From positions 1-64,000 of the forward strand of contig NZ_QJJQ01000016.1 in assembly GCF_003201975.1 (NCBI RefSeq): 64,000 bases of DNA. Direction: 5' to 3'. Below, piece by piece: positions 52,877-60,926 of this stretch. How positions within the stretch are numbered: position 1 is the first letter of the stretch; each line of letters opens with the position of its first letter. The notes under the pieces were generated by a model. It did not search any database. It was not told the DNA's origin and saw nothing but the letters and a program-made list of their open reading frames with translations. This DNA is from Pseudogracilibacillus auburnensis (GTDB lineage Bacteria > Bacillota > Bacilli > Bacillales > Amphibacillaceae). Made by a program: the position numbers and the translations under genes.

Positions 52877-53436
52877 TTTGCAGACCCCTCAGCATTCATC
52901 TTTTTAATCAAAAAGAGAGGTTGATCGTATTCCACTAATTCTCCGTCCGATACGAACACTTCTTCAATTCGACCGTTTGTACCAGCTGGAACGGAGTTAA
53001 ATAGTTTCATCACTTCGATAAGGCAAACTGTATCTCCAGCGCTTACCGTATCTCCTACTTTTACATACTCTTCTTCTTCTGGAGAAGGCTTGCTAAAGAA
53101 CGTTCCTACCATTGGTGCTCTTACGGTAAAGGTATTTTCATCGGTTTTTATTTCTTCTTTTGGTTGTTCCAAAGTAGACGGAGCAACTTCTTGTGTTACT
53201 TGTGATTCAGCTGCTGAATTATTTCCTACTACCTCTTGAGGTTGTACTGTTGCAACCCTATTAGCCGCTCCGTTTGTATCGTTTTTGTTACCGATAATAT
53301 CTTTAATATCACTTAAATCCATGCCTTTTTTAACGACTGTTAATTCAAAGTCTCCATCTTCTAGATTCAAATAGCCGTAATCTGATTCGTTTACATATTT
53401 CAGCATGGATAAAATTTCTTTTTCGTTTAATGTCAT
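52873..53436 (-). CDS. Biotin carboxyl carrier protein (AccB-type)
   Basis: Biotin carrier of 187 residues. The N-terminal third resembles AccB (LNEKEILSMLKYVNESDYGY), the middle is a flexible Gln/Glu-rich linker, and the C-terminal lipoyl-like domain contains the biotinylation site IEVMKLFNSVPAG. The ATG at 53436 lies eight bases after GAAGGAG; the longer frame to 53475 is not supported. It carries carboxyl groups between the carboxylase and carboxyltransferase encoded next. It overlaps the carboxyltransferase gene by four bases. Confidence 0.92.
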   Translation of the reverse strand: MTLNEKEILSMLKYVNESDYGYLNLEDGDFELTVVKKGMDLSDIKDIIGNKNDTNGAANRVATVQPQEVVGNNSAAESQVTQEVAPSTLEQPKEEIKTDENTFTVRAPMVGTFFSKPSPEEEEYVKVGDTVSAGDTVCLIEVMKLFNSVPAGTNGRIEEVFVSDGELVEYDQPLFLIKKMNAEGSAK

Positions 53437-53486
53437 ATAAAACACTCCTTCAACTTGTTCATTATCTTTTATCATCTTTTATCGAA

Positions 53487-54149
53487 TTAAGGTAGTAAAG
53501 GTAGTACTTCGCCTTTTACAATTAGTTTTGCTTCGGTTACATCTTGAATCTCCTCGATTGACATGTCTGGAATCAACTCTTTCAATTCCAAACCTTCCTC
53601 TGTCACTTCAATCACTGCCAAATCAGTATAAATCCGTTTCACTACTCCAGCAGCGGTTAAGGGAAACGTGCATTCTTTCAAAATCTTAGGCTCTCCATTT
53701 TTGGTTGTGTGCTTCATCGTGATGAATACTTCTTTTGCACCTTTTGCAAGATCCATCGCTCCACCAATTCCGGGAATTGCTTTAGGATCTGTTATCCAGT
53801 TCGCTAGATCACCTTTCTCTGAAACTTGGAAACTCCCCATCACCGAAATATCAAGATGCCCTCCGCGAACCATCAAAAAGGAATCCGAATGATTGACAAA
53901 AACTCCTCCGTCTACGAGTGTGATTGGCTCAGCACTCACATTAACAAGATCAAGATCTTCCAGCCCTTCTGGAGGACGCTCTCCTGAACCTAGAATTCCA
54001 TTTTCACTATGAAAGAGAATTTCCTTACCTTCTATAAAATTACTAACTAGAGTGGGTATCCCTATGCCAAGATTTACATAGGAGCCGTCAGGAATATCTT
54101 TTGCACAACGCATCGCTATCTGCTCATTAGATAATTTCTTTGCTATCAT
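53487..54149 (-). CDS. 3-oxoacid/3-oxoadipate CoA-transferase subunit B (PcaJ-like)
   Basis: Beta subunit of a family I CoA transferase, 220 residues. It contains the active-site glutamate in LFHSENGILGSGERP. Other typical parts are YVNLGIGIPTLVSNF, MVRGGHLDISVMGSFQVS and IPGIGGAMDLAKGAKEV. The sequence is close in pattern to PcaJ of 3-oxoadipate catabolism and to ScoB. It transfers CoA between succinyl-CoA (or acetyl-CoA) and a keto acid. It overlaps the A-subunit gene by 23 bases. Confidence 0.92.
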   Translation of the reverse strand: MIAKKLSNEQIAMRCAKDIPDGSYVNLGIGIPTLVSNFIEGKEILFHSENGILGSGERPPEGLEDLDLVNVSAEPITLVDGGVFVNHSDSFLMVRGGHLDISVMGSFQVSEKGDLANWITDPKAIPGIGGAMDLAKGAKEVFITMKHTTKNGEPKILKECTFPLTAAGVVKRIYTDLAVIEVTEEGLELKELIPDMSIEEIQDVTEAKLIVKGEVLPLLP

Positions 54150-54822
54150 TATTCATGTCACCTTTCTCAAAATGAATCATTCGATCAACATAAATACCAG
54201 GTGTAATAATATGTTCCGGATCTAACGGACCATCAATGAACTCATCCACTTCAACAATCGTTACTTTTCCAGCCGGCGCCATGGTGGGATTATAATTTCT
54301 TGCTGCTTTGCGATAGATTAAATTCCCCCATCGGTCAGCTTTATAGCTTTTTATTAATGCAAAGTCTGCGGTTATTCCTAGTTCCAACAAGTATTCTTCT
54401 CCATTTATTACTTTCTTTTCTTTTCCTTTCTCTACTAGAGTCCCAACCCCTGTCTTCGTATAAAATCCACCAATGCCTGCGCCCCCAGCTCTAATTCTTT
54501 CAGTAAGAGTACCTTGAGGAACAACTTCTAACTCTATTTTTCCCACCTTGTATAATTCCTTGAAAATTTCACTGTTATTAGTCCGAGGGAAAGAACAAAT
54601 GATTTTACTCACTTGCTTATTTGCTATTAATTGGGCGATACCATCATTTCCAATACCTGAATGATTTGTAATAAGTGTTAAATTGTTTACATTCATGTTC
54701 AGTAAATAATGGAGTAATTTTTTGGGTATTCCTGCATCCGTCTGCCCACCAATTAATAAAGACGAACCATCCTGTATATCACCCATGACCTCCCCTATCT
54801 CGGTAAACCTTTTGTTAATCAT
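54127..54822 (-). CDS. 3-oxoacid/3-oxoadipate CoA-transferase subunit A (PcaI-like)
   Basis: Alpha subunit of the CoA transferase, 231 residues. PcaI-like stretches are TNHSGIGNDGIAQLI, KIICSFPRTNNSEIF, KIELEVVPQGTLTERIRAGG and DRWGNLIYRKAARNYNPTMA. The usual GGFG of the CoA-binding loop reads LIGGQTDAGIP. The ATG at 54822 follows GAAGGAG by eight bases. It lies 43 bases past the GntR gene and starts the enzyme part of the operon. The PcaI resemblance suggests a beta-keto dicarboxylate or similar, with no other ring-cleavage genes nearby. Confidence 0.92.
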   Translation of the reverse strand: MINKRFTEIGEVMGDIQDGSSLLIGGQTDAGIPKKLLHYLLNMNVNNLTLITNHSGIGNDGIAQLIANKQVSKIICSFPRTNNSEIFKELYKVGKIELEVVPQGTLTERIRAGGAGIGGFYTKTGVGTLVEKGKEKKVINGEEYLLELGITADFALIKSYKADRWGNLIYRKAARNYNPTMAPAGKVTIVEVDEFIDGPLDPEHIITPGIYVDRMIHFEKGDMNNDSKEII

Positions 54823-54865
54823 ACAACGCACTCCTTCATCTTTTATGATAAATTTCTAGAAGCTG

Positions 54866-55606
54866 TTAGATGTTAATTTCTCCAGTTTTCGTAATACTAA
54901 AATTAAATTGGTACTTATCTGAACGAAAATATGCTACTGTTGATTCTCTCGGTTGCTTTTTCGTACAAAAAGTCGTTCGTTCCATTTTTAAAAATGGAGT
55001 ATTTGAATCATTATCTAGCAAATCATTTAAGTATTCCTTAGCCTGTGATACTTTTATCGTGTATTTTGCTTTGTCTAATACGATAGATAATTCATTTTGC
55101 ATTAAATCATAAATTTTCTTCTCTTGCACTTGAGATTCCGTAAACTCGAGTTCTGATGGAAAATAGACAGTTGAAAAAGCTAACGGTTGCTTATCGACAT
55201 AGTAAATTCGCTCAATTGAAAAAACTTCTTCATTCACTGGTAATTCCAGATTTTTGGATATGTAAGGAGGTGGAATTACTTTGTCGTATCCAATTACTTC
55301 TGTATGCGTTTCCAATCCTTGCATAGCTAATATCTCATAGATCCCTCTTAGCTCATTAAAATCCATTTCAATTACAGGATTCTTTATGAACATTCCTTTT
55401 CCAGGGCTTACACTAATCATATCTTTTTCAACTAATTGAGAAATTGCTTTTCTAACCGTCGCTCTGCTTACGTCATATTTATCCACTAGTTCAAATTCAG
55501 TCGGCAATCTATCACCTTTTTGCATTTTTCCATTTTCAATCATGTCGGAAATATCATCTGCTATTTGTTGATAGATTGGAATACTACTCTCCCGCTTTAT
55601 CAGCAT
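54866..55606 (-). CDS. GntR/HutC-family transcriptional regulator
   Basis: Repressor of 246 residues. The winged helix (IPIYQQIADDISDMIENG; LPTEFELVDKYDVSRATVRKAI) is followed by a UTRA ligand-binding domain (VFSIERIYYVDKQPLAFSTV). I chose the ATG at 55606, six bases after GAGGTG; the open frame continues to 55684 but runs through the operator region. It heads the minus-strand operon that ends at 45970, with an array of ATGTATAC/GCATACATC-like sites in its leader. It probably represses itself and the pathway until a pathway metabolite binds. Confidence 0.9.
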   Translation of the reverse strand: MLIKRESSIPIYQQIADDISDMIENGKMQKGDRLPTEFELVDKYDVSRATVRKAISQLVEKDMISVSPGKGMFIKNPVIEMDFNELRGIYEILAMQGLETHTEVIGYDKVIPPPYISKNLELPVNEEVFSIERIYYVDKQPLAFSTVYFPSELEFTESQVQEKKIYDLMQNELSIVLDKAKYTIKVSQAKEYLNDLLDNDSNTPFLKMERTTFCTKKQPRESTVAYFRSDKYQFNFSITKTGEINI

Positions 55607-55647
55607 TGCAAACACCTCATTTCCCCTTTTATCATTCATTTCAACTC

Positions 55648-55689
55648 CATGTATACAACTAAGTACATATGCATACATCTGCATACATC
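55648..55689. promoter_or_regulatory. GntR operator array
   Basis: Between the promoter and the gntR ribosome binding site lie CATGTATACAAC (55648-55659), GTACATATGCATAC (55663-55676) and two direct GCATACATC repeats (55671-55679 and 55681-55689), ten bases apart. Repeated TGTATRCA-like half sites are normal for GntR/HutC repressors. The position downstream of the -10 box suits repression by roadblock. Confidence 0.6.
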
Positions 55690-55708
55690 ACCTTGCATTG
55701 AATAACAC

Positions 55709-55735
55709 TTTATACAATTTTTTTTTATTTGTCAA
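55709..55735 (-). promoter_or_regulatory. Sigma-A promoter of the gntR operon
   Basis: On the minus strand there is a perfect TTGACA (55730-55735) and TATAAA (55709-55714) with a 15-base A-rich spacer. The spacing is shorter than the ideal 17, so the true -10 may be TAAAGT two bases on. The region 55736-55897 is AT-rich with no gene. Confidence 0.6.
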
Positions 55736-55897
55736 CAAGTTTTTAGAAAATTTTTAATGTGCTTTATTTATTTTTTATTCATTCAGTTGAAAATAGTATG
55801 GCGATAAGTGCGATTTATCTAAGAAAAAACAAAAAAATAAATCCCACAGTTTATTTGCAAGATTTAGTTCTATTTCGTCATAAATAATTTTTCCAGA

Positions 55898-56782
55898 TCA
55901 CTCCATCAACAAAAACTTTTCAAAATATTTTTGAATATCTTTTTTGAATCGACGTTTTTTTTGAACGACGTAGAAATCCCTCGTTAACTCAAAATTTTTC
56001 ACATGGAGCTCCTTAAGCGTTTTATATGTTAATTCTTTTTGAACCGTTAATTCAGGTAAAATACTAATTCCTAAATTAGCTTCCACCGCACTCTTAATCG
56101 CTTGTACACTCCCTAATTCCATCGTATCTTCCATTTGTTCAAGAACTCCGTACTGCTCTAAGGCAGATTCCACAAGCAATCTTGTTCCAGACTCTGATTC
56201 CCTCCAAAGCATTTTTTCTTCAGCAAGTTGAAAGAGGTCAATCTCCTCATCTTCACTCCAAGGATGATTAAAGGCAGCGACAATGATTAAACGATCATTT
56301 GCAAACTCTTTCTTTTGAAAGTTTTGATGCTGAAATGCACTTTCAACTAACGCAATATCTATTTTATTTTCTTCCAATTCTTCTAATATACGAGGAGTGT
56401 TACCAATTGATATTGTAAATTTACCAAGAGAATGAGACCTTTTAAATTGCCCAATTAAACTAGGTAATAAATACTCCCCAATTGTAGGACTTGCCCCAAT
56501 ATGTAACGTTTGTTGCACCATCCCTTGATGTTCCTGAATACTCTCAAAGGATGCTTTATACAAACATAGAATTTCTTTCGCATAAGAATAAAGTATCTGT
56601 CCCGCCTCGGTCTTCTTTAACTTTCCATCCTCTCGCTCAAAGAGAGCGACCCCATAACTATTTTCTAGATTGCGAATTTGCCTCGTTACAGCCGGTTGTG
56701 AAACAAAACCGAGCTTGGCAGCTTTCGTCACACTCCCTTCTTCCACCACTCGACAGAACATCCGTAAACTTTCGATATTCAA
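55898..56782 (-). CDS. LysR-family transcriptional regulator (CysL-like)
   Basis: Regulator of 294 residues with the N-terminal helix-turn-helix LRMFCRVVEEGSVTKAAKLG, QPAVTRQIRNLENSYG and LFEREDGKLKKTEAG. The effector domain (LHIGASPTIGEYLLPSLIG) resembles CysL/CbbR-type proteins. It is divergent from a TSUP exporter gene with a T-N11-A palindrome between them. In this family such pairs often handle sulfite, sulfonate or one-carbon acids. It probably activates the exporter. Confidence 0.9.
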   Translation of the reverse strand: MNIESLRMFCRVVEEGSVTKAAKLGFVSQPAVTRQIRNLENSYGVALFEREDGKLKKTEAGQILYSYAKEILCLYKASFESIQEHQGMVQQTLHIGASPTIGEYLLPSLIGQFKRSHSLGKFTISIGNTPRILEELEENKIDIALVESAFQHQNFQKKEFANDRLIIVAAFNHPWSEDEEIDLFQLAEEKMLWRESESGTRLLVESALEQYGVLEQMEDTMELGSVQAIKSAVEANLGISILPELTVQKELTYKTLKELHVKNFELTRDFYVVQKKRRFKKDIQKYFEKFLLME

Positions 56783-56870
56783 AGCATCTCCTCCAGCTGT
56801 TATACATCTTTTGTAAATTTCATACGCTATCTATTTTATCATAAGGAAAAACTTCCCCGATTCAATTTTG

Positions 56871-56883
56871 TTATACGGTATAA
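56871..56883. promoter_or_regulatory. LysR box between the LysR and TSUP genes
   Basis: TTATACGGTATAA is a palindrome of 13 bases with the LysR consensus shape T-N11-A. It lies 88 bases before the LysR start and 76 before the TSUP start. A related TTATACATC half site occurs at about 56800. Confidence 0.5.
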
Positions 56884-56958
56884 AATAAATGTATTTTATT
56901 TATCGAAATTCTAATGCGAAAATAAAGATGGGAACTTTTTATTGGGGAGATGAACCGT

Positions 56959-57744
56959 GTGAACATGATGGAAGGAATACTCCTTTTAATTATCGGAGTG
57001 ATTGCAGGTGGTTATGGGACAATTGTTGGCGCAGGTGGTGGATTTATCTTCGTTCCAGCCTTATTAATTGTATTTCAAATGAATCCAATCATTGCAGCTG
57101 GTTCTGGTTTAGTCATTGTCCTAATCAACTCTCTCACCGGAGTAGTAGGCTATGCTAAACAAAAAAAGATCAATTATAAAATTGCTTTAACAATTGGAAT
57201 CAGTGCCATTCCTGGAGCACTACTTGGTGTATGGTTATTACAACTATATTCTTCTCAATATTTTTATGTTATATTCGCTACTATTTTAGTTGTCCTCGGT
57301 ATTTTTTTATTTAGTAAAAACTCACCACTTGAAGGCCGACTTTTTAAAAAGCGCACTTCATCTAAAGTGAATCGAAATGACCAAAAGAAATTAAATCATA
57401 AATGGTTTCTTCCATTAGGATTCGTTATGGGAATTTTGTCAAGTTATCTCGGAATTGGTGGTGGTTGGCTCTTAGTACCAATACTAGTTTACTTATTTAA
57501 AGTAACGACACACCAGGCAGCAGCCACTTCTATTCTATCATTATGCATCTATTCAATCGTCGGAGTTGGTTCACAGCTCTTTTATCAAAACATCGACTGG
57601 ATGGTCGTTATCTTTGGTGGGATTGGGGTCATGATCGGTGCACATCTAGGTGTCATATTATCACAAAGGATCCCGGGAAAAGTTGTGATGCAAATGCTCT
57701 CGGTTCTTTTGATTATTATTGGGATTAGAATGTATTTTCAGTAA
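56959..57744 (+). CDS. TSUP (TauE/SafE) family membrane exporter
   Basis: Membrane protein of about 261 residues with eight hydrophobic segments. The family repeat is seen twice: GVIAGGYGTIVGAGGGFIFVPALL at the start (core GTIVGAGGGFIFVPALL) and GILSSYLGIGGGWLLVPILV in the middle. TSUP proteins export sulfite, sulfoacetate or related anions. The start is probably GTG 56959, about seven bases after GGGGAG. An ATG at 56950 touches that site, and ATGs at 56965/56968 are further alternatives. It is clearly different from the TSUP protein at 39318. Control by the divergent LysR gene is likely. Confidence 0.88.
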   Translation: MNMMEGILLLIIGVIAGGYGTIVGAGGGFIFVPALLIVFQMNPIIAAGSGLVIVLINSLTGVVGYAKQKKINYKIALTIGISAIPGALLGVWLLQLYSSQYFYVIFATILVVLGIFLFSKNSPLEGRLFKKRTSSKVNRNDQKKLNHKWFLPLGFVMGILSSYLGIGGGWLLVPILVYLFKVTTHQAAATSILSLCIYSIVGVGSQLFYQNIDWMVVIFGGIGVMIGAHLGVILSQRIPGKVVMQMLSVLLIIIGIRMYFQ

Positions 57745-57887
57745 CGTTCCTGAAGAAAGACGTCAGCATTTTGTATGAAATATACTTTTGTGTGAATGAC
57801 AATAGACACTAAACCCTACACAATTTCTTTTTTTGAAAGGCTCTTGATAATCCCAATCGCCATTACCGAAACAAAAATAGAGCTATT

Positions 57888-58442
57888 TTAATCTTTTAAA
57901 TTTAAGTTTTTCACCATAACAGGAGCTCGTTTTTCTGTCCCACCTAAATTAACAAAATGAAAGTTTTCATACATTTTTAGCTGTGGGAATTCAATAACAC
58001 CCTTTGAATCATTAGGGGTTATTGGAGGAGTTGCAATAACAACAATATAATCGAACATTAAATAACTACAATAAGATATAAACTTTTTCAATATTAATCG
58101 TTCTAATTCTTCATTATAATATTTGTTTTCTATTATTATCCTATCAAGTGTGACCACTTTTCCACCATAATCTAAATCATAACCATGATCGCCTTTTAGT
58201 AAGGTATACATCATATATTCTTCTTCACCTGAGATCGCATCAGCGCTTATAACAATCGATAAATCATCAGCAAACTCATATGTATTATAAAATCTGTAAA
58301 AAATGGATCCAATATGAGTGGTTTTATCAAGTTCCACCGCTTCTTCGTTAATATATGATGTTATTTCTCCAAAACCATTTATTATATATAGATCCTCATC
58401 AAATGAATTTGCATATGAAATATCAATAAGATCATTAAGCAT
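57888..58442 (-). CDS. Hypothetical protein
   Basis: Soluble 184-residue protein that I do not recognise. It has a GGGGGG ribosome binding site at good distance. The predicted pattern of strands and helices (LSIVISADAISG; RIIIENKYYNEELERLILKKF; FDYIVVIATPP) could fit an acetyltransferase-like alpha/beta fold, but no family motif is clear. It follows the truncated DUF4041 gene on the same strand after 71 bases. The short gap before it (57745-57887) has no gene. Confidence 0.6.
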   Translation of the reverse strand: MLNDLIDISYANSFDEDLYIINGFGEITSYINEEAVELDKTTHIGSIFYRFYNTYEFADDLSIVISADAISGEEEYMMYTLLKGDHGYDLDYGGKVVTLDRIIIENKYYNEELERLILKKFISYCSYLMFDYIVVIATPPITPNDSKGVIEFPQLKMYENFHFVNLGGTEKRAPVMVKNLNLKD

Positions 58443-58513
58443 GTATTTCCCCCCTATCTTCTTTCCAAAATCCTTTTCACTAAAAAGTGGCTTGAATTTA
58501 GTGTATTAATTAA

Positions 58514-59161
58514 TCAATTAAAACATGTATGGTGATAATTGGGATGAAGCACAACCAGATGATGGAGGCAATAAAGAAGTTCTAATAGTAATTCCATTTT
58601 TTCTCCGATATCAGTTCTAAAAAACTCTTTACGATAGTTCACTTTATTCACTCTTTGTTTATCCAACTTTTTATGTAATTTTTGCTCAAGGCCTACTGCG
58701 TCATCACTAAATACCATTGCATGTACATCGAACTTAAAAGGAACAGATGCACTACCTAATTCATCTACTCTATCTTGAGGAACCATTCTTCTAGTCATTC
58801 CAATTTTAAATAGTTTGTTTCCAAACGAACCCAAGTTAGAAATAATATATACATATCCCGCTTTACCCAATGTTAAATTTGAAATTTCTTCTTTTTTACC
58901 TTCGATACTGCTCATTTGCAGTTCAAGTTCTTTTAACCGCTCTTCCAATTGTATTATTTTTTCATTATCCGTTTCTTTCATTAATAATTCTTTATTTCTT
59001 TCCATTTCTTGTTTAAATTTGTTTTCTTCTTTCTCTAATTTCTTCCGCTCTTCGGCAAGTAATTTTCTTTCTTGTGCTTCTTGTCTCATTTGCTCTTTAA
59101 TCATTCTTTGCTCTTCTTTTTCACGCTCACGGTATACATAAGGAATTCTTATTGTAATCTT
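58514..59161 (-). pseudogene. Truncated DUF4041/T5orf172 domain protein
   Basis: The C-terminal part of a DUF4041 protein: a coiled coil (MRQEAQERKLLAEERKKLEK) followed by the GIY-YIG-like T5orf172 domain (YVYIISNLGSFGNKLFKIGM; ELGSASVPFKFDVHAM; EQKLHKKLDKQRVNKVN; RKEFF). The frame stays open upstream to 59161 and still reads IPYVYREREKEEQR, matching full-length relatives of 400 or more residues, but then meets a stop. No start codon fits the AGGAGGG site at 59175-59181. The last 30 residues also differ from the family. So both ends are damaged. Full-length relatives are often found in defence or phage contexts. An ATG at 59104 could still give a 196-residue product. Confidence 0.75.
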
Positions 59162-59174
59162 TTATTCGACAATA

Positions 59175-59202
59175 CCCTCCTCTCATTAGTGTAATTATAC
59201 CA
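59175..59202 (-). promoter_or_regulatory. Extended -10 promoter and ribosome binding site of the DUF4041 remnant
   Basis: On the minus strand TGGTATAAT (59194-59202) is a perfect extended -10 element, followed 12 bases later by AGGAGGG (59175-59181). Both look functional although the coding sequence behind them is truncated. Confidence 0.5.
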
Positions 59203-59417
59203 CATTATTACCAACATATTCCATTACTACCATCCATATTTAGTATGTCAAAATGAATATCCTGTCACTTTTTTGGAATAGTATGTTGGAATTTAAAATA
59301 TAATATTTTTACACATTTTGTGTTTGTAAAATAGCATTTTGTTTTTATTAACTTATTATTTTTTAAAAATAATGAAAAAAACTGTTACCAATCGTTATTT
59401 ACCTTTCATTAAAATCA

Positions 59418-59446
59418 AAAACTCTAGCAAATAACGCTAGAGTTTT
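59418..59446. terminator. Orphan bidirectional terminator
   Basis: The perfect 11-bp stem AAAACTCTAGC (59418-59428) / GCTAGAGTTTT (59436-59446) with a seven-base loop has A/T-rich flanks. No complete gene ends here on either strand; the only candidate is the remnant tail at 59448. The stretch 59203-59417 has no gene. Confidence 0.75.
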
Positions 59447-59447
59447 C

Positions 59448-59516
59448 TCAACTTTCATCCATAGTGTAGTGATGATTGTCATCAAAACCAAAGTATCCAG
59501 ATTCGACTTCCAAAAC
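59448..59516 (-). pseudogene. Possible 3' tail of a lost gene
   Basis: The minus strand reads EVESGYFGFDDNHHYTMDES and stops two bases before the orphan terminator. The acidic, polar end directly before a strong terminator suggests the tail of a gene whose front has been deleted. I cannot name the family, and 20 codons could be chance. Confidence 0.3.
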
Positions 59517-59568
59517 GAATTACCCTAGATGTTTTTTCTTTCTAATCTTGGAAATATCCCAAAAAGCC

Positions 59569-59742
59569 CACTGACAATTAAATCAGTGAAACTTATTTTA
59601 AATTGAAATTTTATTACTAATTGGTCTATTCAGATTTCCTAATCTTAATCGAGAGTTTCTTTTAAGCACATCTCGTTCATATTCTTCTCTTTTGAAGAGC
59701 CATATTCCTCTGGTATATTTATGTGAGAAATTTTTCTTCCCT
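59569..59742 (-). pseudogene. Possible gene tail with terminator downstream of the Fic gene
   Basis: The minus strand from about 59742 to the stop at 59599 is open and reads RGIWLFKREEYERDVLKRN and LGNLNRPISNKI, resembling the end of a small DNA-binding protein. It is followed by a CACTGA/TCAGTG hairpin (59569-59589) and GGCTTTTTG. There is no start codon. It may also simply be the trailer of the Fic gene with its terminator. Confidence 0.3.
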
Positions 59743-59795
59743 TACTGATTACTTTAGTCTTTTTTCGTATTTACAAAAGTAATTATCTTTCCAAA

Positions 59796-60926
59796 CTAAT
59801 CTCTCAAAATCCTCATCAAATCATAGTTACGATATTTCTTATTCCTTTTCGCCTCAGAATCAGTAAACAACAACTTCTTTTCTACTAGTTTGTTTAAGGA
59901 ATTCCTAGCGGTGTTGGAAGAAATATTAAGTTTTTCTGATACCTTTTTTGCAGTTGTAAATGGGTCGGAGAAAGTATACAACCACACATTCTTTTCGGAT
60001 TCCAACTTTAATTGTGATATGCCCGATTTAGCTAATTCATCTGCATTTTCTAACTTTGAATGAATGCGATCAGCCATTCTGTTACAAGCATTTAAAAAGA
60101 ATAATATCCAATCCGCCCAATTCGGTTGGTTACCTCTAACACCATTTAACATATCGTAGTATCTTGCGCGTTCCTTCTCCAGTTCTTCACTAACAAAAAA
60201 GATTGGTTGAGAGATAATTTTGGATTGTATGAACGAAAGAACGATTAAAATTCTTCCAAGCCGACCATTACCATCTAAGAAAGGATGAATCGATTCAAAT
60301 TGAGCATGAATAATTGCCGTTTTAATTAAAGGATTTGCATTTTCATCAAAGATATATTGATCATCTTTGATATGACTTTTACACAATGGTTGTTTATAAG
60401 GATGGTGGTTCGTAAAAAACTCTAGATTTTGCATATATTCATCGATCTTATCCGCTGAAATAGGGATATATGTCGCATCTTCTATACTGTTTGTAGGACC
60501 GATAAAATTTTGGACTTTGCGAAATTGTCCAGATGATTGCGTTGAGCCCCTACCGTCCTGCATTAATATTTCATGTAAATCTTTTATTAATCTAGAAGAT
60601 ATAGGATAACCATGACGAATTCGCTCATATCCTTCATAAAGTGCCCGACGATAATTATGAACTTCGATAATCTCCCAACGCTGATTGGTGCTATTTTGCT
60701 CCTCCACCATATCTGTAAACGTAACTTGAGTTCCTTCAATTCTTGTAGATTCTACCGATTCACTCAATAATAAAATTTGAACTAAAGCTTGATTCACGAT
60801 GGAGTGATTAAATTTTTCTTCTAGACGTCCAAGCTTAAGATTTACTTGTGAAAGGATCTCCATTATTGTCAAAGCTTCGTTAACTGGTACCCCAATAGGA
60901 AGTTTTGACACTCCTTCTCTCGGCAC
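59796..60926 (-). CDS. Fic family protein (class II, AMP-transferase type)
   Basis: Complete 376-residue Fic protein. The core motif HPFLDGNGRLGR (about 214-225) holds the catalytic His and the phosphate-binding residues, so it should transfer AMP or another nucleotide to a target hydroxyl. An N-terminal inhibitory helix is present with STRIEG (Ser about 60, Glu 64), which marks a self-inhibited class II Fic. The C-terminal 70 residues form a winged helix (TTAKKVSEKLNISSNTARNSL), suggesting DNA binding or autoregulation. It starts at GTG 60926, seven bases after GAAGGTG. It stands alone among decayed genes. The target is unknown. Confidence 0.92.
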   Translation of the reverse strand: MPREGVSKLPIGVPVNEALTIMEILSQVNLKLGRLEEKFNHSIVNQALVQILLLSESVESTRIEGTQVTFTDMVEEQNSTNQRWEIIEVHNYRRALYEGYERIRHGYPISSRLIKDLHEILMQDGRGSTQSSGQFRKVQNFIGPTNSIEDATYIPISADKIDEYMQNLEFFTNHHPYKQPLCKSHIKDDQYIFDENANPLIKTAIIHAQFESIHPFLDGNGRLGRILIVLSFIQSKIISQPIFFVSEELEKERARYYDMLNGVRGNQPNWADWILFFLNACNRMADRIHSKLENADELAKSGISQLKLESEKNVWLYTFSDPFTTAKKVSEKLNISSNTARNSLNKLVEKKLLFTDSEAKRNKKYRNYDLMRILRD

